DNA of 48,165 nt from NCBI RefSeq assembly GCF_030654915.1, contig NZ_JAURWM010000371.1:1-48165 (forward strand). The letters run 5' to 3'. The translations under genes were made by a program, and so were the position numbers. Below are positions 16,688 to 25,955 of the stretch, piece by piece. The number at the start of each line of letters is the position of its first letter. The stretch's first letter is position 1. Below the pieces are notes generated by a model. That model was given only the letters and a program-made list of their open reading frames with translations. It did no database searches and was not told the DNA's origin. Source of the stretch: Phenylobacterium sp. Lineage in GTDB: Bacteria; Pseudomonadota; Alphaproteobacteria; Caulobacterales; Caulobacteraceae.

Positions 16688-18928
16688 TCAGAAGCGCTTC
16701 GTGAGCTGAACGCCATAGGTGCGGGGCTCATTGACGAAGGCGGTCAGGTTATTGAAGTCGATCGCTCCAATGACATTGGCCTCGTCGGTGATGTTGCGCA
16801 CATAGGCTGCGGCTTCCAGGCCAAGGTCGGCGCTGCGCCAGCCCGCGCGCAGGCCGCCTTCGAAAGCGGTGTCCTGCTGGAACTCGACCGACTCGTACAG
16901 GAACAGGTTGAAGTTCTTCTGCATGACCCAGTCGGTCGAGGCGAAGAGCTCCGCGCCGTTGCCGAGCGAGTGGACGTAGTTCAGCGTCAGGTTGGCTGTG
17001 TATTCCGGAGCCTGCGGGAAAGGATTGCCGTCGATGTTGGCGCGGCGGGTCGTGCCGACATTGACGATCGGGTCGGTGACCGTGCAGTTCGCGCCGCAGA
17101 AGGCGACCAGCAGGTTGTTGTCCTTGATCTCCGTGTGGTTCCAGGCGAAGCCGCCCGCCAGGCTGAAGCCGGCGCCCAGATAGACGTCGCCGTCGATCTC
17201 CACGCCATAGCCCTCGCCCTTGTCGGCGTTGATCAGCTGGTTGAAGTTGCCCTCGCCGCCGATCGCGGTGAACTGCGGATCGGACACTTCATAGATATAC
17301 GCCGTGGCGTTGAGGCGAGCGCGGCCTTCCCACAGACGCGACTTCAAGCCGACTTCGTAGGACATGACGGTTTCGGAGTCGGCCGTGGTCACGACGTTGG
17401 AGGTGGCGATCCGGCCCTGAATGGACGGACCGCGATAGCCCTGGGCCACGCGGGCGAACAGGTTCAGCTCGTCATTGACCTCGTACAGGGCGCTGACGTC
17501 CCAGCTCAGCTGTTCGTCGCCGACCTTCTTCGTCACATCCAGCGCCGGACCGAGCACGCGTTGGCCGCGGAAGTTGCGGCTGTCGTCGGTGTAGCGCAGG
17601 CCAGCCGTCAGCTTCAGGGCGTCGGTGACCTCGTAGTGGCCCTGGCCGAACAGCGACCAGGACTCCGAACGCTGCACGACGTCGGTGATGATGGTCGGCA
17701 GCATGCCGCCCGTGCCGTTGAAGGTGGCCGAGATCAGGTTGAAGCGCTCGTCCCAATAGAAGGCGCCGACCTGCCAGCCCAGCGGGCCGTCGCCGTTCGA
17801 CGCGAGGCGCAGTTCATAGGTGTTCTGCAGCAGGTCGCTGTTGAGGGTGCCGGTCTCGGAGTTGAACGGAGTCTTGAACGGCGCGCCGGCCGGGGCCGAG
17901 GCCACGCCGCCGTCGATGTCGCCATTGCCGGAGGACTTGCCCTGGTAGGAGGCGACCACGCCGGTCAGGGTTGCCGGTCCGAAGTCGTAGGCGACCTGCA
18001 GGGCTTGCGACGTCGTGTTCTGCTTCTGGAAGTTGTTGCGACCGCCGTCGTAATAGACCTTTTCGCGGTCGAAGTTGGCGTTCAGCTCGTTGGAGCCCTT
18101 GGTCAGGACATTGGCCCGGTTCATCGTGCCCGTGCCTTCGTAGTCGCGGGCCTGCAGGGTCAGCAGGGCCGAGAGGCGGTCCGTCGGCGTCCAGGCGATA
18201 TGAATGCGACCGGCGACGTCGTCGAAGTTACCCAGGTCCTTGCCGTTCGGATCGGCGAAGGGCGCGTTGTAGGCGTTGTCGACCCAGTCGTCCCGATGGT
18301 TCCACAGACCCGAAACGCGCACCTGCACGGTCTCGGTCAGCGGCATGGTCATCCCGCCCTCACCCCGGACCGAACCCAGGTTGCCATAGGCGAGCGAGGC
18401 GAAGCCACCGAACTGCTGCGACGGCTTGGCGGTGTCGATCTTGACCACGCCGGCCGGAGTGTTGCGGCCAAACAGCGTGCCCTGCGGCCCGCGCAGCACT
18501 TCCAGCTGCTGGACGTCGAACAGCGGGAAGCCCTTGAGGAAGACGTTCTCGAGCACGACGTCGTCGAGCACGACCGAGACCGGCTGCGAGGCGTTGAAGT
18601 CGAAGTCCACATTGCCGAGGCCGCGGATATAGAAACGCGGGGCATAGCGGCCGTTGGAGCTCTCGACCTGCAAGCTCGGCACCCGGGCCGACATCGACAG
18701 GATGTCGCCGCCGCCGGCGGCCACCTCGGCCATCGTCTCTTGGTTCACGGCGGTCACGGCGAATGGCACGTCGCGGATGTTCTCGCTCCGGCGCTGCGCC
18801 GTGACGACCAGGTCTTCCACGGTGTAGGCCGCGTCCGAGGGGGCCGGCGACTGCGCCAGGGCAGGCGTGGAGACGAGAAGAGCCAGGCCGCTGACCGAGC
18901 AGGCGAGCGCGCCGAGACGACGATTCAT
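16688..18928 (-). CDS. TonB-dependent outer-membrane receptor
   Basis: A 746-residue receptor. A signal peptide (MNRRLGALACSVSGLALLV ending ...TPALAQ, residues 1-26) is followed by a TonB-box-like VEDLVVTAQRR. The plug domain contains RFYIRGLGN, VLRGPQGTLFGRNTPAGVV and VDFDFNASQPVSVVLDDV. A 22-strand-type barrel follows, ending YGVQLTKRF with the terminal Phe required for assembly. The frame is open back to 19228, but the ATG at 18928 begins the signal peptide and has GGGGGAT upstream. Such receptors bring bulky substrates across the outer membrane with TonB-ExbBD energy. It is divergent from the metallophosphoesterase and near a sulfatase and a dehalogenase-type hydrolase, suggesting uptake of an organic ester (inference). 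Confidence 0.9.
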   Translation of the reverse strand: MNRRLGALACSVSGLALLVSTPALAQSPAPSDAAYTVEDLVVTAQRRSENIRDVPFAVTAVNQETMAEVAAGGGDILSMSARVPSLQVESSNGRYAPRFYIRGLGNVDFDFNASQPVSVVLDDVVLENVFLKGFPLFDVQQLEVLRGPQGTLFGRNTPAGVVKIDTAKPSQQFGGFASLAYGNLGSVRGEGGMTMPLTETVQVRVSGLWNHRDDWVDNAYNAPFADPNGKDLGNFDDVAGRIHIAWTPTDRLSALLTLQARDYEGTGTMNRANVLTKGSNELNANFDREKVYYDGGRNNFQKQNTTSQALQVAYDFGPATLTGVVASYQGKSSGNGDIDGGVASAPAGAPFKTPFNSETGTLNSDLLQNTYELRLASNGDGPLGWQVGAFYWDERFNLISATFNGTGGMLPTIITDVVQRSESWSLFGQGHYEVTDALKLTAGLRYTDDSRNFRGQRVLGPALDVTKKVGDEQLSWDVSALYEVNDELNLFARVAQGYRGPSIQGRIATSNVVTTADSETVMSYEVGLKSRLWEGRARLNATAYIYEVSDPQFTAIGGEGNFNQLINADKGEGYGVEIDGDVYLGAGFSLAGGFAWNHTEIKDNNLLVAFCGANCTVTDPIVNVGTTRRANIDGNPFPQAPEYTANLTLNYVHSLGNGAELFASTDWVMQKNFNLFLYESVEFQQDTAFEGGLRAGWRSADLGLEAAAYVRNITDEANVIGAIDFNNLTAFVNEPRTYGVQLTKRF

Positions 18929-19109
18929 TATGTGTGATCCCCCAAGGATTAAAGTCGGGGTGGCCCTACGCTGCAGCGATTTGGATCGCCAATAGATAAC
19001 GTCGTTACTTCGTGAAATTTTCGATACATGGGCACATTGGTCACGCTGCACGCACTGCGCGCGCCTCGCGCCATTGCTCCAGCGTCGAAATGGTGAAATC
19101 AGCTGGATC

Positions 19110-20471
19110 GTGCGTGATCCCCTCCCCCCTACTGACCGGCGGCAGTTCCTCGCGGGCATAGCCGTCGCCGCCGCCAGCCCTCTCCTGACCGGCTTCGCGT
19201 CCCCCATTGTCGGGCGGGTGCTCGCCATGTCGGATCTGCACTCGGCCTACGAGCGGACGGGGCAGTTGCTCGCCGCCCTTGAGGCCGAAGTCGCCGCGCA
19301 GCCGGTTCCCCATGTGATCGCCATCAACGGCGATGCATTCGAACACGGCAATGTCGCAGCGGTGCGCTCCGGCGGCGCCATCGACTGGGCCTTCCTCGGT
19401 GAATTGCCCAAGATCGCGCCGACGGTCTTCAACCTCGGCAACCACGACAACGACATTACGGCGGACTTGGCCGATGTCGTCGCTCGTCTGCGCGCACTGG
19501 GCCTCACAGTGGTCAGCACCATTGTCGACGCTCGGACCGGCGCGCCATACGCCGGGGCGACAGCCACCCTGCCCCTGGGCGCTCGGCGCCTGCGGGTGGT
19601 CGGGGTGGCGACGAATTCACTGAACACCTATCCAGCCGCCAGCCGCCCGACCCTGACCATTCCCGCGCCCGGCGAGTGGGCCAAGGCGAACCTTGCCCAG
19701 GCCCTGGCCGGCGCCGAGCTGTCGATGGTCATGAGTCACGCCGGCGTGGCGCCTGATCGGGACATTCTTCCCTTGCTGCCTGACGGCGCCCTGATGGTCG
19801 GCGGGCACAACCACTTGCTGTTCCAGCATCGCCAGGGCCGCAGCCTCTATGTGCACACCGGATCGTGGAGCAACGCCTACACCGCCGTACCCCTGCGAAT
19901 GAATGGGCCGGGCGACGCCGTTTCGCGGCAGGTCGCGCTGGATGCGCCCGTGTCGCCGGGTCTAGCATCGCTCATCGCGACGGTTCTGACGCGGGACGTG
20001 ACGGAACAGGAACGCGCGATCCTGGGCGTGTCTTCGCGTGCCCTGTCGCTGGGCGACACCGGACGCGCGGTCGCCGCGGCGATGGCCCGCGCCAGCGAAG
20101 CCGACGCGGGCTTCATCGGTCACACCACATTGGGGACCGGCCTGCCTTCAGGACCCGTATCGCGTTTCGCCTTTGACGCTGTCGTGCGCTTCGAGGGCAA
20201 GCTGATGGTGGCCGAGGTGTCCCGGGAAAGGCTCGCGGGGTTCATCGCCCGGGCGAACCAAGACCGCCCCATGCCGCTGGATCAGCGGAGCGGAGACTTC
20301 CTCTATGGAGAGACGCTCAGGCCGGCGGACGGCCGGCTCGCCCGGATCGTCACGACCGACTGGTGCGCGTCGAACCAGGCTGAGTACTTTGGCGCGACCG
20401 ACCTGGCCTTCAGCGAGGTCCCCGACGTGCGGCTGAAATCGGTGGCGGCCAAGTCGCTTCTGGCGAGCTGA
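19110..20471 (+). CDS. Tat-exported metallophosphoesterase, 5'-nucleotidase type
   Basis: About 453 residues. The N-terminus DRRQFLAGIAVAAASPLLTG is a twin-arginine signal. The metallophosphoesterase motifs follow in order: MSDLHS (DxH), NGDAFEHGN, NLGNHDND, VMSHAG and GGHNH. A C-terminal half (about 300-453, with GFIGHTTLGTG and SRFAFDAVVRFEGKL) resembles the 5'-nucleotidase C-terminal domain. It would act in the periplasm on nucleotides or other phosphate esters. The start is uncertain: GTG 19110 sits seven codons before the Tat motif, and a TTG at 19074 is the alternative; neither has a strong ribosome site. It converges with the arylsulfatase, 4 bases apart, and is divergent from the TonB receptor. 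Confidence 0.83.
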   Translation: MRDPLPPTDRRQFLAGIAVAAASPLLTGFASPIVGRVLAMSDLHSAYERTGQLLAALEAEVAAQPVPHVIAINGDAFEHGNVAAVRSGGAIDWAFLGELPKIAPTVFNLGNHDNDITADLADVVARLRALGLTVVSTIVDARTGAPYAGATATLPLGARRLRVVGVATNSLNTYPAASRPTLTIPAPGEWAKANLAQALAGAELSMVMSHAGVAPDRDILPLLPDGALMVGGHNHLLFQHRQGRSLYVHTGSWSNAYTAVPLRMNGPGDAVSRQVALDAPVSPGLASLIATVLTRDVTEQERAILGVSSRALSLGDTGRAVAAAMARASEADAGFIGHTTLGTGLPSGPVSRFAFDAVVRFEGKLMVAEVSRERLAGFIARANQDRPMPLDQRSGDFLYGETLRPADGRLARIVTTDWCASNQAEYFGATDLAFSEVPDVRLKSVAAKSLLAS

Positions 20472-20475
20472 CTCC

Positions 20476-22740
20476 CTACTGGCGAGACATCTCCGCTCGG
20501 GCCTGGGCGCGGACTTCGCCGCCGGTCGGAGCGCCGCCGACCTCAAAGATGACGGAGTCGATCTTGCCGGGATAGACGAACGGGGCGGAATAGCCGTCAC
20601 AGACCGGCGCCAGGCTGCGGCCCAGATCCATGCCGATGCTCGACAGCATGGCCAGCATCCGAGGTAGCTTGCCCGCGGCGACCTGCTCGCCATCGACACT
20701 GAGGCCAAGGTCGGCCCCGCCGGCTTCATCGCGCTCCACGACCAACTCTATGCTGTGGGGTCCCGGCGACATCGGCTTGGCGGCGACGAGATGAGTGTGA
20801 TCGTGGAAGGCGTTGTAGTCGAAGTGCAAACGCCCCTCGGATATGTAGATCACATAGCCGCTGTTGATGGTTCCCCGCGACACCAGCGCGCCGTCGCCGT
20901 TCTGCGTCGGATGATCCAGCTCGATAAGCGTGCGCCAGCTGCGCGCCACCGGCGGACAGGCGTCGGCGACGACGCGGGTGATGGGCGGTCGATAGACAAA
21001 CCGTCGACGGGAGCTCGGCAGGCCTGGCCGCATCGATGAACGGAAAAGGGCCAAGGCCCCGCGGTCGTCCAGCGGCAGCACGCCATGCTCTTCAGCTTCC
21101 TGCCACCAGCGTGCGATCATGGCCTTCAGGCGCTCCGGCTCCTGCGCCGCCAGATCGTTGGTTTCAGAGAAGTCGTTGGTGAAATTGTAGAGCTCCCAGA
21201 CGTCATCGTCGAAGGGGACGCCGGAGGTGTGGCGCGTGACGGCCTTCCAGCCGTCCATGTAGAGGCCGCGATGGCCGCCCATCTCGAAATATTGAGGACC
21301 CCGCTCGACCTTGGGGACGCCCGACTGGAAGGTCGACGCGAAACTGGTCCCGTGCAGCGGCGTCTGCGGCACGCCGCCGACCACGTCCGGGGTCGCCAGG
21401 CCGAGGGCGTCCAGGATGGTCGGGGTCACGTCGATAGCGTGGCAGAACTGGGCGCGCGTCTCCCCCGCGCCCTCGATCTTGCCCGGCCAGTGAATAACCA
21501 GCGGGTCACGGACCCCGCCGCCGTGGGTGTTCTGCTTGTACCAGCGAAGCGGCGTGTTCCCGACCTGCGCCCAGCCCCACGGAATGTTGGAGTGGCTGTT
21601 CGGTCCGCCGATATCGTCGAGGCGCTCGACGGCATGGTCGATGTTCTCCGGGATGCCGTTGAACCACTTCATCTCGTCCAACACCCCGGCGGCGCCGCCC
21701 TCCTGGCTGGCGCCGTTGTCCGACAGCACGACGAAGAGTGTGTTCTCCCACTTGCCCAGGCTCTGAAGCTGTTCGATCAGTCGGCCGATCTGGTGGTCGG
21801 TGTGATCCAGCATCGCGGCGAAGGCTTCTTGCAGCCGGGCGGCGAACTTCTGCTCGTTGGTCGACAGGTCATCCCAGGCCTTAACGCCCGGATTGCGCGG
21901 CGACAGCTCGGTGTCGGCCGGGATGACGCCCAGCGCCTTTTGCTTCTCGAACCAGCGGGCGCGCTCGACGTCCCAGCCCGCGTCGAAGCGGCCCTTGTAC
22001 TTGTCGAGATAGGCCTGGGGGGCTTGGTGCGGGGCGTGGGTCGCGCCGAAAGCCAAGTAGAGAAAGAAGGGCCGCTCCGGCACCAGCGAGGTCAAGTCGC
22101 GGATAAAGCCGCCGGCCTGATCGGTGATGTCCTCGGAGACGTGATAGCCCTCTTCCGGCGTATAGGGCGGGTCGATGTGGTGGTTGTCATAGGTCAGTTC
22201 CGGGTGGAACTGGTCGGTTTCGCCCTGCAGGAACCCGTAGTAGCGGTCAAATCCACGCTGTAGCGGCCAGTTGGCGAACGGACCGGCGGCCGTGCATTCA
22301 GCCATCGGCGCCAAGTGCCACTTGCCGGCGGCGAAAGTGGCGTAGCCGTTCTCACGCAGAATTTCGGGCAGGGTCGCGGCGGACTTCGGAATAGCCCCGC
22401 GCATGTTCGGGTAGCCGGTGTCGAAGTTCGAGACCGAGCGCATGCCCACCGCGTGATGATTGCGCCCCGTGAGCAGGCAGGCGCGGGTCGGCGAGCAGAG
22501 CGAGGTGGTGTGGAAGCCGGTGTACTTCACGCCCTGGACGGCCAGGCGGTCGATGTTCGGCGTCTCGATGGTCGAGCCATAGCAGCCGAAGTGCGAGAAG
22601 CCGCTGTCATCCAGAACGACCATCACCACGTTCGGGGCGCCGGCCTTCATCGGCGACGGCGGCCACCAGGGCTGGGACTCCTGAACGGTACGCCCGATGA
22701 CGCCTTGAAACGCATCGCTCTGGGGAAGCTCGTCGGCCAT
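20476..22740 (-). CDS. Arylsulfatase (formylglycine-dependent)
   Basis: A 754-residue sulfatase. Metal-binding VVLDDSGFSHFGCYG (Asp44, Asp45) is followed by the active-site signature LCSPTRACLLTGRNHH, in which Cys82 of CSPTR would be converted to formylglycine. Further core segments are AAGKWHLAP, FFLYLAFGATHAPHQAP and VVLSDNGASQEGG. A long C-terminal part (about 560-754) has a beta-rich segment (ELVVERDEAGGADLGLSVDGE). The ATG at 22740 has GGGAG upstream. No signal peptide is visible, so it would be cytoplasmic, like some bacterial aryl or alkyl sulfatases. No maturation enzyme is encoded nearby. It lies 40 bases after the dehalogenase-type gene on the same strand, probably one operon. Confidence 0.9.
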   Translation of the reverse strand: MADELPQSDAFQGVIGRTVQESQPWWPPSPMKAGAPNVVMVVLDDSGFSHFGCYGSTIETPNIDRLAVQGVKYTGFHTTSLCSPTRACLLTGRNHHAVGMRSVSNFDTGYPNMRGAIPKSAATLPEILRENGYATFAAGKWHLAPMAECTAAGPFANWPLQRGFDRYYGFLQGETDQFHPELTYDNHHIDPPYTPEEGYHVSEDITDQAGGFIRDLTSLVPERPFFLYLAFGATHAPHQAPQAYLDKYKGRFDAGWDVERARWFEKQKALGVIPADTELSPRNPGVKAWDDLSTNEQKFAARLQEAFAAMLDHTDHQIGRLIEQLQSLGKWENTLFVVLSDNGASQEGGAAGVLDEMKWFNGIPENIDHAVERLDDIGGPNSHSNIPWGWAQVGNTPLRWYKQNTHGGGVRDPLVIHWPGKIEGAGETRAQFCHAIDVTPTILDALGLATPDVVGGVPQTPLHGTSFASTFQSGVPKVERGPQYFEMGGHRGLYMDGWKAVTRHTSGVPFDDDVWELYNFTNDFSETNDLAAQEPERLKAMIARWWQEAEEHGVLPLDDRGALALFRSSMRPGLPSSRRRFVYRPPITRVVADACPPVARSWRTLIELDHPTQNGDGALVSRGTINSGYVIYISEGRLHFDYNAFHDHTHLVAAKPMSPGPHSIELVVERDEAGGADLGLSVDGEQVAAGKLPRMLAMLSSIGMDLGRSLAPVCDGYSAPFVYPGKIDSVIFEVGGAPTGGEVRAQARAEMSRQ

Positions 22741-22780
22741 CTCGTGACTCCCTGGAAATTGGTGCGGGGCTCGCGCCCGC

Positions 22781-23683
22781 CTAGGCTCGTGCCTGAATCA
22801 TGCCGTCGATGACGGCGACGATGTCGCCGGGGCAGTCTTCCTGCAGGAAGTGGCCGCCTTTGAGCGTGACATGGGCCTGCCCCTTGGCGCCCGGAATGCG
22901 AGTCTGGAACGGCGCCTCCCCGCCACGGGTGACCGCATCTCCGTCGCTGAAGGCGGTGATCACCGGCTTCTCAAACGCTTCGAGGATCTTCCAGGCCGCC
23001 AGGTTCTCAGCGACGGAGCCATGCTCAGGCGTCACCGGAACCAGCATCGGGAACTGCCGCGCGCCCTCCTTGTAGGTCTCATCGGGGAACGGCGCGTCGT
23101 AGGCCGCGATTTCGGCGGGCGAGAGGTCGCGCCCCGAGCCGGCGCTGACAAAGCCGCCGATTGGCATCTGCGGGACGTTCTGGCTGATATCCAGCCAAGC
23201 CTTGAACCCGGCCGTCATGCCAGATCCCGTGGGAAGGCCGGTGTTGGCGATCACCAGACCCGCGAACCGCTCTGGATACGCGGCCACGAGCCGCAAGCCG
23301 ATCAGGCCACCCCAGTCCTGGCAGAAGAGCGTGATGTCCCGCAGGTCCAACCCGGCAAGCCATTGGCTCATCCAATCGACGTGACGCTCATAGGTGTAGT
23401 CGGTCCGCAGCGCCGGCTTGTCCGAGCGGCCAAAGCCGATGAGGTCCGGGGCCACCACGCGGTAGCCCTTGGCCGCCAGGGCAGCGATGATCTTGCGGTA
23501 CAGATAGGACCAGGAGGGCTCGCCATGCATCAGCAGCACGACCTGTCCATCGCGCGGCCCCTCGTCCACATAGGCGATGCGCAGACTTGTACCGTCCGCG
23601 TCGGTCACTTCGCTGTAGTGAGGCCCATAGGGCCAATCTGGCAGATCGGCGAACCGTTCATCCGCTGTTCTCAGCACCTGCAT
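22781..23683 (-). CDS. Haloalkane dehalogenase-type alpha/beta hydrolase
   Basis: A 300-residue alpha/beta hydrolase. The opening [20 protein letters not shown] is the hallmark start of haloalkane dehalogenase subfamily I (DhlA/DhmA). The oxyanion-region motif [12 protein letters not shown] carries Glu55 and Trp57, the nucleophile elbow CQDWGG gives Asp123 and halide-binding Trp124, the base is His278 (KGGHFLQED), and Asp248 (FSDGDA) is a candidate acid. All dehalogenase catalytic positions therefore look intact, although true substrates of such proteins are often untested. The ATG at 23683 has GGTGGA upstream; the frame extends to 23803 without recognisable sequence. First gene of the pair with arylsulfatase. 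Confidence 0.83.
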   Translation of the reverse strand: MQVLRTADERFADLPDWPYGPHYSEVTDADGTSLRIAYVDEGPRDGQVVLLMHGEPSWSYLYRKIIAALAAKGYRVVAPDLIGFGRSDKPALRTDYTYERHVDWMSQWLAGLDLRDITLFCQDWGGLIGLRLVAAYPERFAGLVIANTGLPTGSGMTAGFKAWLDISQNVPQMPIGGFVSAGSGRDLSPAEIAAYDAPFPDETYKEGARQFPMLVPVTPEHGSVAENLAAWKILEAFEKPVITAFSDGDAVTRGGEAPFQTRIPGAKGQAHVTLKGGHFLQEDCPGDIVAVIDGMIQARA

Positions 23684-23860
23684 GACGTCCACCCCATCGC
23701 TCGCCGCGCCTATGCACGACCATATATTGGCATCATGCGTGCCATTATGTGGCGAGGCCGTCAAGCCAGGGTGGGAGCAGCCCGATGCAAACTGGACGAA
23801 CATCGGTTTGCAGATGAACCATCTTTAGCGCAGCATCTTCGTCAGACCAGAGGACCCCTC

Positions 23861-24256
23861 ATGCGACACGTAGCCGAGGCTGCATTTGTATATTTCTGCG
23901 TGCTGTTCATCGGGTTGGGTCTTGCGAAGGTCGTACGTGACGGGTTCGAACTGCTGGGCATCGAACCGGTGTTGGGGCAACTGGTCGGCGCGTTGCTAGT
24001 CGCATTCCTTCTGTTGCCAGCGGCCGGTTTCGCCGTCCGGACATTCGACATAGCTCCCACCGTTCCCCAGCGCGTGGGCGTCGGCGTCATCGCGGTCTTG
24101 CTGATGTTCGTCGTCGGGATCGTAGAGCTTGTGTTTTTCCGCCGCTTCTTCGAGGCGGATCTGGCGCGGCCGATCGAGAATTCCTCGACCTACATCACGC
24201 TCGGCCTGCTGCTGTTCGCCGCCGTCCTGCCGGTGTTTCGTGAGCGTCATCGATAG
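23861..24256 (+). CDS. Small four-helix membrane protein of unknown function
   Basis: A 131-residue protein, not recognised. Four hydrophobic segments are visible: FVYFCVLFIGLGLAKVV (about 8-25), LVGALLVAFLLLPAAGFAV (about 40-58), VGVGVIAVLLMFVVGIVELVFF (about 70-92) and ITLGLLLFAAVLPVF (about 111-127). AGAGGA a few bases upstream fixes the ATG at 23861; the much longer open frame running through from 22850 is a shadow of the dehalogenase gene. It is divergent from the dehalogenase-sulfatase pair and converges with the GlcNAc transporter gene, ending 12 bases away. No function is proposed. Confidence 0.72.
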   Translation: MRHVAEAAFVYFCVLFIGLGLAKVVRDGFELLGIEPVLGQLVGALLVAFLLLPAAGFAVRTFDIAPTVPQRVGVGVIAVLLMFVVGIVELVFFRRFFEADLARPIENSSTYITLGLLLFAAVLPVFRERHR

Positions 24257-24268
24257 GACTGAAGCCCC

Positions 24269-25954
24269 TTATGGCGTCGCCTTGAGGAGGATCTGAAGAT
24301 GCCCCGCGGATGGCCTCGCCACACCGCGCGCGCCCAACTCGAACAAGGCCGGTTCATTCACGGCGGCGACGTCTTCAAGCTCAGCGCAGATGCGGCCGGC
24401 GCGCAGCTCGGCCTGTCGGATGTTCGCCGCCCCCCCCAAGGCCGCGGTCCAGCGATCAAGATCGATCTGATGGGCGATGGGCGCGGGTGCGAGCGGCGTC
24501 ACAGCCAAGTTTTGACCGACCAGGGCGTCGCGGATCTCGCCAGCGACCTGATCGGCGATAGGTCCGAGCACGACCTGCAGGGCCTTGTCGGAAGGCCGGA
24601 CCATGCCGCGTGAACCGAGCGCCTTGAGGGCTGGCTCGTCGACAGCCTTCTGGTCGGCGACGATCAGGCGCAGCCGCGTGGTGCAGGCGTCCACGCTGAC
24701 CAGGTTGGCCGCCCCGCCGAGCGCGGTCACGAAATCCTCGCCGCGCCGGCCGCTGGGCGCCTGGGCGGTCGTCGCCGGGGCGACGTCGCCTTCCCTGCCC
24801 GGCGTCTTCAGGTCGAAGCGAGCGATGGCCCAGCGGAAGAGCCCGTAATAGAGCGCGAAATAGGCCGCCCCAACCGGCAGCAGCAGCCAGGGCCGGGTGG
24901 CCTTGTTGAAGTTCAGCAGGTAGTCGAACAGTCCCGCCGAAAAGCCGAAGCCGAGCTTTACGTCGAGCAGGCTCATCACCACGAACGACAGCCCGGTCAG
25001 CAGCGCGTGGATCGCGTAGAGCACCGGGGCGAGGAACATGAAGCTGAACTCGATCGGTTCGGTCACCCCGGTCAGGAATGTGGTCAACGCCATGGAGCCC
25101 AGCATCCCGCCGACCGCCTTGCGTCGGTGCGCCGGGGCGGCGTGATACATGGCCAGGCAGGCAGCCGGCAGGCCGAACATCATCACCGGGAAGAAGCCCA
25201 CCATGAAAGCGCCGGCGCTCGGATCACCGGCGAAGAACCGGTTGAGGTCGCCGGTCGCGCCGTTGAAATCACCGACGATGAACCAGGCGATGTTGTTCAG
25301 GATGTGATGCAGGCCGGTGATGATCAGCGCCCGGTTCAGCACACCGTAGACGAAGAGGCCCAGCGCGCCCGACCCGACGATGGCGCGGCTGGCGTTGTCC
25401 ATCACCATGTCGAGGGTCTCGTAGGTGAAGCCGACCAGCGCGGCGAGCCCCAGCCCGGCGAGGCCGGCGATGATCGGCACGAAACGCCGCCCGCCGAAGA
25501 ACGCCAGGTATTCCGGGAGCTTTACATTCGAGAACCGGTTGTAGAACTGCCCGCCGATCACCCCTGACAGAATGCCGATCGGGACGGAGACCTTGGCGAT
25601 GGCCTTCTGCTTGAAGGCCGCGGCGGCGAGGTCCACGGCGTCTCCCGCCATGCCCTTCAGGGCCTCGGGCGGAACATGCAGCAGCGTCTCGGCCCCCTTG
25701 GTGGCGATCAGGAAGCAGACCACGCCCGCCAGCCCCGCCGCGCCGTTGTTATCCTTGGCCAGTCCGACCGCGACCCCGGCCGCGAACAGCAGGCCCAGAT
25801 TGGCGAAAATCGCCTCCCCCGCCGCGGCGATGAACGGAATGTCGAGGAGATCGGGCTGCCCAAGCCGCAGCAGCAGGCCCGCCGCCGGCAGGACGGCGAT
25901 GGGCAGCATCAGCGCGCGGCCGAGGGACTGCAGGGCTTCGAGGGGCGAGGCCAT
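24269..25954 (-). CDS. nagE: GlcNAc-specific PTS transporter EIICB with an extra degenerate IIB domain
   Basis: A 561-residue inner-membrane protein that imports and phosphorylates N-acetylglucosamine. The EIIC membrane domain covers about residues 1-380 (with GLHHILNNIAWF and TGVTEPIEFSFMF). A linker leads to a IIB domain (about 405-480) whose phosphorylated Cys424 sits in VDACTTRLRL. A second IIB-like domain (about 500-558) repeats the first with the same spacing from ALGGAAN to LGxRG, but Arg518 replaces the cysteine, so it cannot carry phosphate in the usual way. The ATG at 25954 lies one base after the stop of the EIIA-HPr-EI gene, giving close coupling. Last gene of the minus-strand nag arm. 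Confidence 0.9.
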   Translation of the reverse strand: MASPLEALQSLGRALMLPIAVLPAAGLLLRLGQPDLLDIPFIAAAGEAIFANLGLLFAAGVAVGLAKDNNGAAGLAGVVCFLIATKGAETLLHVPPEALKGMAGDAVDLAAAAFKQKAIAKVSVPIGILSGVIGGQFYNRFSNVKLPEYLAFFGGRRFVPIIAGLAGLGLAALVGFTYETLDMVMDNASRAIVGSGALGLFVYGVLNRALIITGLHHILNNIAWFIVGDFNGATGDLNRFFAGDPSAGAFMVGFFPVMMFGLPAACLAMYHAAPAHRRKAVGGMLGSMALTTFLTGVTEPIEFSFMFLAPVLYAIHALLTGLSFVVMSLLDVKLGFGFSAGLFDYLLNFNKATRPWLLLPVGAAYFALYYGLFRWAIARFDLKTPGREGDVAPATTAQAPSGRRGEDFVTALGGAANLVSVDACTTRLRLIVADQKAVDEPALKALGSRGMVRPSDKALQVVLGPIADQVAGEIRDALVGQNLAVTPLAPAPIAHQIDLDRWTAALGGAANIRQAELRAGRICAELEDVAAVNEPALFELGARGVARPSAGHLQILLKATP

Positions 25955-25955
25955 C

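Noticed and set aside
16970..18937. 655-codon plus-strand open frame opposite the TonB receptor
   Set aside because: Antisense shadow of a receptor with all family motifs; composition rich in Val/Gly/Arg with no domain.
22850..23860. Long N-terminal extension of the small membrane protein frame
   Set aside because: It runs antisense to the dehalogenase gene; a ribosome site at 23849-23854 and the membrane segments place the true start at 23861.
23941..23960. GGTTCGAA-like stretch resembling a tRNA T-arm
   Set aside because: It lies inside the small membrane protein gene and no acceptor or anticodon stem can be built around it.
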